Source of the DNA: Bigelowiella natans CCMP2755
Lineage: Eukaryota > Cercozoa > Chlorarachniophyceae
Assembly: GCA_000320545.1 (NCBI GenBank)
Contig: ADNK01003312.1
Location: 1-22,500, forward strand
Reading direction: 5' to 3'
Length of the DNA: 22,500 nucleotides
Below, one piece after another: positions 18,736-22,500 of the stretch. Each line of letters opens with the position of its first letter. The first letter of the stretch is position 1. The notes below the pieces were generated by a model that was not told where the DNA came from, did no database searches, and saw only the letters and a program-made list of their open reading frames with translations. A program made the translations under genes and the position numbers.

Positions 18736-20617
18736 CAATTTAGAGTGGCGCTCCTATTGCTCGTCATTACCGCTGCTGAAGTAGTTTGACAAGAATTTTC
18801 ACTCTAGTCGCGGGGGAGGGGGAGGGATGTGCTGTGGCTTCAACGGTCAATTTAGACGTGATCAGCATGGAAGGTGAGGAGAAGATGAGGGACGGGTGGT
18901 GTCGCAACGAATGCCCCGTCATTCTGGCTGAAATTGGCCTTTTCTTGGTCGAGCCCGACGTTCCAGCGGCCATTGTGAATGCTATGAGAGTCACTGTCGA
19001 TGCAATAATGCGGAAATCTTGAAAAAACATATCTGCTTTGTAGTAATTCCAGCTTCCCTCCCCACTGTGTTAATCCATCACGAGTGAACGGTAGACCCTC
19101 ACGATGCTGGGCAGGGGAGGCGAGGAAGGAGGAGGAGGAGGAGGAGGAAGGGGATGGGCATTGACAAATGGAGACTGATGCTCATTGTTCTCCTGGTAAA
19201 GGACTCTGCGTGTGCGACAAGAAAACGAGGCGATTTTGACCCGTTTTTGATACAAAATCATGTCGCAGCTTTGGTTTATGAGCGATGTCGAGAGTCGCGG
19301 CACAGCCTCTCTCATCGCATTCATCATCGTCGTGTCATTGAATGCGAACCTGCTGCGTTCGATTCCTGCGAAAATCCTCAACACTGACAAAAATCAGGCT
19401 CCATTGGGATGAAAGAATGTCAGGTTGACGAGCGCAAGTCCAGATCGAAATTTTGTGTGCACTTGCGTGCTTGCGTGAACGTTTGGAAATCATCAGACTG
19501 AACAAGATGCAACGCCAGAACGAGTGCAGTGCAATTGGGACTCGTGCGCCCATGCCAGCATGCGCATGCATGGGCATCTAGCTAGCTAGACCACGCGCAT
19601 GCCAGCATGCTAGCATGCCCCCTTGCCAGCTTGCTGGCTTGGCGCACAATGCAAATTGCTCGCTAGCTCGCGGAGTGCAACTGCTACGCTGAGCCAATGG
19701 CGTTGTGCAAACGCAAAACTTCAAATCGTGTGCATGATTGCAAGACGATCAGTGCACTTAGCAAGTGCTTGTGTTCCAAGCTAGCAAGATTCATGCATCG
19801 ATTGCTGTCGTCGCGTCTCACTTGTCAATTTCGTCCGATCTAGTCGCACAAGCTTTGTGCAGCTGACACATGTGCATGAAGAAGCTAGCATTGATCACAT
19901 TGGCTTGCCTGCCAATCGCACCGGCACGAATTGAGGTTGGATGATTGCGGGCGCCACTGCACATGCGCAAGGCGAACGATGAAATGCTCACCAGTCTACA
20001 CGCATCTAGTGCTACGAATGTGTTGAGTCTGCATCATGCTAGCATGTTTGCTCACGACGAGGTGGTGTCGGAAGTCTGGAATCGTGTTGATATCTGGCTG
20101 ACAAATTTAGGGGCTAGCAACATGGATCATGTCTCAAGTCGTAGTGCCACACTACACATCCAATAGAACATGTGAAGTACGTACCTTCATCCCGTGATTA
20201 GATTCTATTCATCTAGTCATGGCAGAACCGATGACAAAATTTGGAAAGCGAATTTCGTTGTCACTGCATCAGCTGTGTTTCGTGTCTGCAGCATTCCTCT
20301 TCACGTTCATTTCTCTGCGACCATCCTACATGAAATCAAAAGCATATCTGAGCACCGTCTAGATTATATGCATATATAAATATAAATAAATAAATATATA
20401 TTATATTTCCACCACCAACGCATGACGTTCTACTGGTGAAATTGTGTAGCGCGTGTTTGTATATGTTTGACCACACCGTATTATCCACTCCTCCTGAGTT
20501 ATTTTCTTTCGCATCAGCATGATTGTCATCGTCATCCGCATCTAATGCTTGCACCAAGCGGACAGTTCCATCTGTTGGGAAAAGAGATATCGTTTGTATT
20601 TCTATAGCAGATCGTTT

Positions 20618-20655
<38 letters not shown>

Positions 20656-21023
20656 GCACACGCACACATTTCAAGGCTTCTCCTGGCACGATTTATGTGT
20701 TGTAGTATTTCATATTTTCATGCAATCTGATTCCAGCTATTTGCGTTTGCTGGCAAGATATTAACGCAGAGACTTAGCATTTTAAAGAAACATCGACGGC
20801 TTTTTTCTTACATCAGAAAAAAGTCGTCATCATTGACAAGCAAAGACCATCATCGGTGTTGCAGGAATCTTGTGATTTCGTTGTTTCAAAACAAAACAAA
20901 AAGTCGCTTAACCCTTTTCTCTTTTCTCGAGAGAAACTTCAAGGTAATCCTCATCCTACCGTCAAGATCACTCAATCTCACATAAAAAATAACAACATGA
21001 ACATTGCTCTCGATTTTATCCAT
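16564..21023 (-). CDS. uncharacterised protein, proposed 9-exon gene, about 513 aa
   Basis: I do not recognise the family. Proposed exons (minus order): 21023-20960, 20571-20434, 19365-19090, 19017-18771, 18649-18448, 17964-17891, 17604-17340, 17096-16976, 16718-16564. All junctions are GT-AG, phases agree throughout, and the sum is divisible by 3. The chain from 19017 to 16976 is the best supported part, including a good gtaggg donor after KLDINEEDAIMFQRAQMRL and phase-2 joins at both flanking junctions. Visible features: an acidic patch (ALDADDDDNHADAKENN) near the N-terminus; a Pro8-rich segment in exon 3 encoded by a CCT repeat; a short hydrophobic stretch (IIASTVTLIAF) at the start of exon 4 that could be membrane-associated; an amphipathic, probably coiled or helical segment around FQRAQMRLAKQMQR; and a C-terminus SLDKISRDVLEYALRLQLKK, likely helical. 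Uncertain points: exon 3, which has a weak donor and is also open on the other strand; the initiator; and the penultimate donor, since reading through would instead end the protein at SSPPP near 16935. Confidence 0.55.
18122..18157. repeat. (CT)n microsatellite
   Basis: Dinucleotide run in the intron 17965-18447 of the unknown gene. It reads (GA)n in sense. Confidence 0.95.
18235..18264. repeat. (CA)n microsatellite followed by a GA-rich tract
   Basis: CA run followed by imperfect GAGA to about 18318, in the same intron as the (CT)n at 18122-18157. Confidence 0.95.
18692..18732. repeat. (AT)n microsatellite in intron of unknown gene
   Basis: It lies in the intron 18650-18770, which joins KLLQQR to KEVQANIARVKFEG across a phase-2 junction. 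Confidence 0.95.
19431..20170. repeat. palindrome-dense tract rich in GCATGC/GCTAGC/TTGCA words
   Basis: About 740 bp with many short perfect palindromes and inverted repeats. Examples are GCATGCTAGCATGC (19605-19618), CATGCTAGCATG (20035-20046), GCACAA/TTGTGC around GCT (19846-19860), and imperfect arms of about 19-20 bp at 19544-19563 and 19629-19647 with exact GTGCGCC/GGCGCAC ends. In the proposed model of the unknown gene it fills most of the 1.07-kb intron 19366-20433, the largest in the window. Its texture resembles that of 2040-2540. Confidence 0.6.
20620..20651. repeat. (CA)n microsatellite
   Basis: Dinucleotide run in the proposed first intron (20572-20959) of the unknown gene; (TG)n in sense. 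Confidence 0.95.
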
Positions 21024-21102
21024 TGATTCATATCATTAAAAATGCTGCAAACAAATATCTTAAAACCATCATCACCAACGATTATGATCTCTTCGCACTC
21101 AC

Positions 21103-21150
21103 CTCGTTTTCTAACGGATTATCGCTCAGTGGCAAGCTGGATCCCCTACA

Positions 21151-21186
<36 letters not shown>

Positions 21187-22415
21187 TTTATCAGCAAGTG
21201 ACACCGAGCCAGGCTTTACACAACGATGAAGCCGACATTTGAATGGCGAGTGGACTTACCAGGTGTACTCTCGTACGGCTTCTAGCTTGTGCCCCTTGTT
21301 GCTGACGCAGTTGGCATGTGCTGCCGCGATGATCTTTGCAAAAGAGAAAACCGGGGAAAAAACAGTTAAAGAAAACGCTCTCTTTCAAGTAAGAACGTTC
21401 ATCAGAATATGTTATCGATGCTCCGCTATCTTCAGTAAACAAGTGGTGGTAGTGGCTGAGAACAGTGAATCGTCTCTAAATCATACCTTTCCTTCCCGGT
21501 GGATCACCATCAGAAACGGCTTGTTGGCAATGAAATGGCGCCTCATTGTCTGCACAAGCCCGGAGATAGATTGGAACGAGAAGGGGGGGTGGAAAGGTAA
21601 GGTTTATTGTACTATTGACCACCCTCTCTCAATATAACTGCGAATAAGATAATGCTGATGTGAAGGAAAATGCCTTAGCTGTTCTTACTTACCACGGTCT
21701 TTTGCTCTGTAGTCATCCCAGACCCGTGAGCATCAGCTATATCCATTGCGAGTTGAGCACGCTGAACGACCACAGCACAAGGTAGGATGGACGGGGGAAA
21801 GCATAATTATGTAGGCGAAGAACAGAATACGAACGACTCGCGTCTCGCGGTGCATAGCCGCGCTAGAAAAGTGAATATGAAAGGAGTGGCAGTGCTGTTA
21901 CTACTTCGCCTTTGGGGGCCAGCGTAATAATAGTTTTCTGAGTAATTCCAGACAGTCTATGGCACAAAAGAAATACAAACTGATGAATAATCCATCTCAA
22001 CGAGAGAGAGAGAGAGAGAGGGGGGGGGGGGAAGAGGAGTCTTCTTGTGGATGCGAATCTGTTTTGCACATATAAAATACACTATTTGATTCAAACGAAA
22101 TGGTAGTCAACTTTGCAGGCATTTCCTTCTCGCTCTTGAAGGCTGGCCCCCAGTCTCTATCAAACACCATGATATATCATCAACAACAGCAGCAGCAGCA
22201 ACAACAACGACAGTAACGAGCGTTCTGGCTGGTCTCACCACCACATCTAACACACACGCTCTATGTACGACCTAGTCTCCTCCAAGATTCTCTTGCAGCC
22301 CCAGGCCGCCATTTTCGGTGCCATGTTGACTAAGAATGACGTTCACGGTGTTATCGAGCTTCCGCAGTAGTTCAGGGGAGAGAATGCGCGCAATTTTGGC
22401 AAACGAAGAAATATG
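21103..22415 (-). CDS. serpin-like protein, C-terminal part (partial; internally shortened or broken)
   Basis: Serpins are usually protease inhibitors that trap the enzyme through a reactive-centre loop. Supported segments (minus order): 22415-about 22332 (HISSFAKIARILSPELLRK..TVNVILS, resembling the 'TNGKI..LLP...TRxVLVNA' strand); 22170-22112 (FDRDWGPAFKSEKEMPAK, resembling 'FKxxWxxPFxxExTxPA'); 21956-21905 (LSGIT...); 21761-21693 (RAQLAMDIADAHGSGMTTE, at the hinge); 21549-21487 (HFIANKPFLMVIHREGK); 21333-21260 (IIAAAHANC...); 21145-21103 (GSSLPLSDNPLENE). FIANKPFLMVI fits the serpin C-terminal signature at each position I can recall. Problems: no AG acceptor exists in frame before MVFDRDW, and about 100 residues of the usual fold between the 'WGPAF' and 'LSGIT' blocks have no room. 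It may be a pseudogene, a non-inhibitory relative, or misassembled across the repeats at 22002-22031. The last four junctions are clean and in phase. Reading through the final donor would stop at 21082. The N-terminus is outside the window. Confidence 0.5.
21151..21186. repeat. (CAT)n triplet repeat in serpin-like gene intron
   Basis: In sense it is (ATG)n ending 5 nt before the TGTAG acceptor of the exon at 21145. A pyrimidine tract is therefore lacking. Confidence 0.9.
22002..22031. repeat. (GA)n followed by G12
   Basis: GA run 22002-22020 then a pure G run to 22031; in sense C12 then (CU)n. It lies between the two serpin-like segments where a large part of the fold is missing. Confidence 0.9.
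22181..22208. repeat. (CAA/CAG)n triplet repeat
   Basis: Mixed CAA and CAG repeats immediately upstream, in sense, of the MVFDRDW segment. In that frame the adjacent sense sequence contains TGA TGA. Confidence 0.85.
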
Positions 22416-22500
22416 CTAAGACAACGCCTAGACAGCATTGCCCCATCCCCTCGTTTTTGATGACAGAAAGAAAGGACAAAGTATGGAAGGCTGCAAGCTG
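22416..22500. other. right-edge segment, probably intron of the serpin-like gene
   Basis: No exon is evident in these 85 bp. In sense it ends in GTCTTAG at 22416-22422, a plausible acceptor for the exon starting at 22415. Confidence 0.4.

Noticed and set aside
18786-19022. Plus-strand open frame of 78 codons
   Set aside because: It mirrors the minus-strand exon 18771-19017, whose phases link to both neighbours. The plus frame has no splice partners.
1-22500. CRISPR array, bacterial operon, riboswitch or phage features
   Set aside because: The direct repeats are simple-sequence microsatellites without unique spacers. The genes are spliced and there are no Shine-Dalgarno-linked ORF clusters.

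Overview
This looks like nuclear DNA of a very intron-dense unicellular eukaryote, probably an alga or related protist. The evidence is spliced genes with GT-AG introns, many dinucleotide microsatellites, an LTR-retrotransposon fragment, and no bacterial-style operons. The species cannot be named from the sequence. Almost none of the long open frames is a gene. The real genes are chains of tiny exons, found by following conserved protein motifs and intron phase across gaps.

Layout. (1) 1-944: 3' end of a Ty3/Gypsy-like retrotransposon, with an integrase C-terminus, a polypurine tract and a candidate LTR (613-944) packed with perfect hairpins. (2) 945-2819: no gene found; it has a 16-bp inverted repeat and palindromic words. 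(3) 2820-10261, minus: a complete GMC-family FAD oxidoreductase in 34 exons (about 602 aa) with a signal peptide. (4) 10262-12353: a 2.1-kb gap between divergent genes. (5) 12363-15516, plus: a 12-exon J-domain (DnaJ/HSP40) co-chaperone of about 412 aa with a predicted signal peptide, a DNAJB6-like G/F region and a 24-residue acidic run. (6) 15517-16563: a gap between convergent genes. (7) 16564-21023, minus: a 9-exon gene of unknown function (about 513 aa, tentative), whose largest intron holds another palindrome-rich tract. (8) 21103-22415, minus: a serpin-like gene that carries the serpin C-terminal signature but appears to lack the middle of the fold; it runs off the right edge.

The genes do not form a pathway. 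The oxidoreductase and the J-protein are head-to-head and both begin with hydrophobic leaders, so both may enter the secretory (or complex-plastid) route. The most unusual feature is gene architecture: coding sequence cut into pieces averaging about 53 nt, donors that keep little beyond GT, and microsatellites sitting where splice-acceptor tracts should be. All exon models were built by hand from motif and phase continuity and have not been checked against transcripts.
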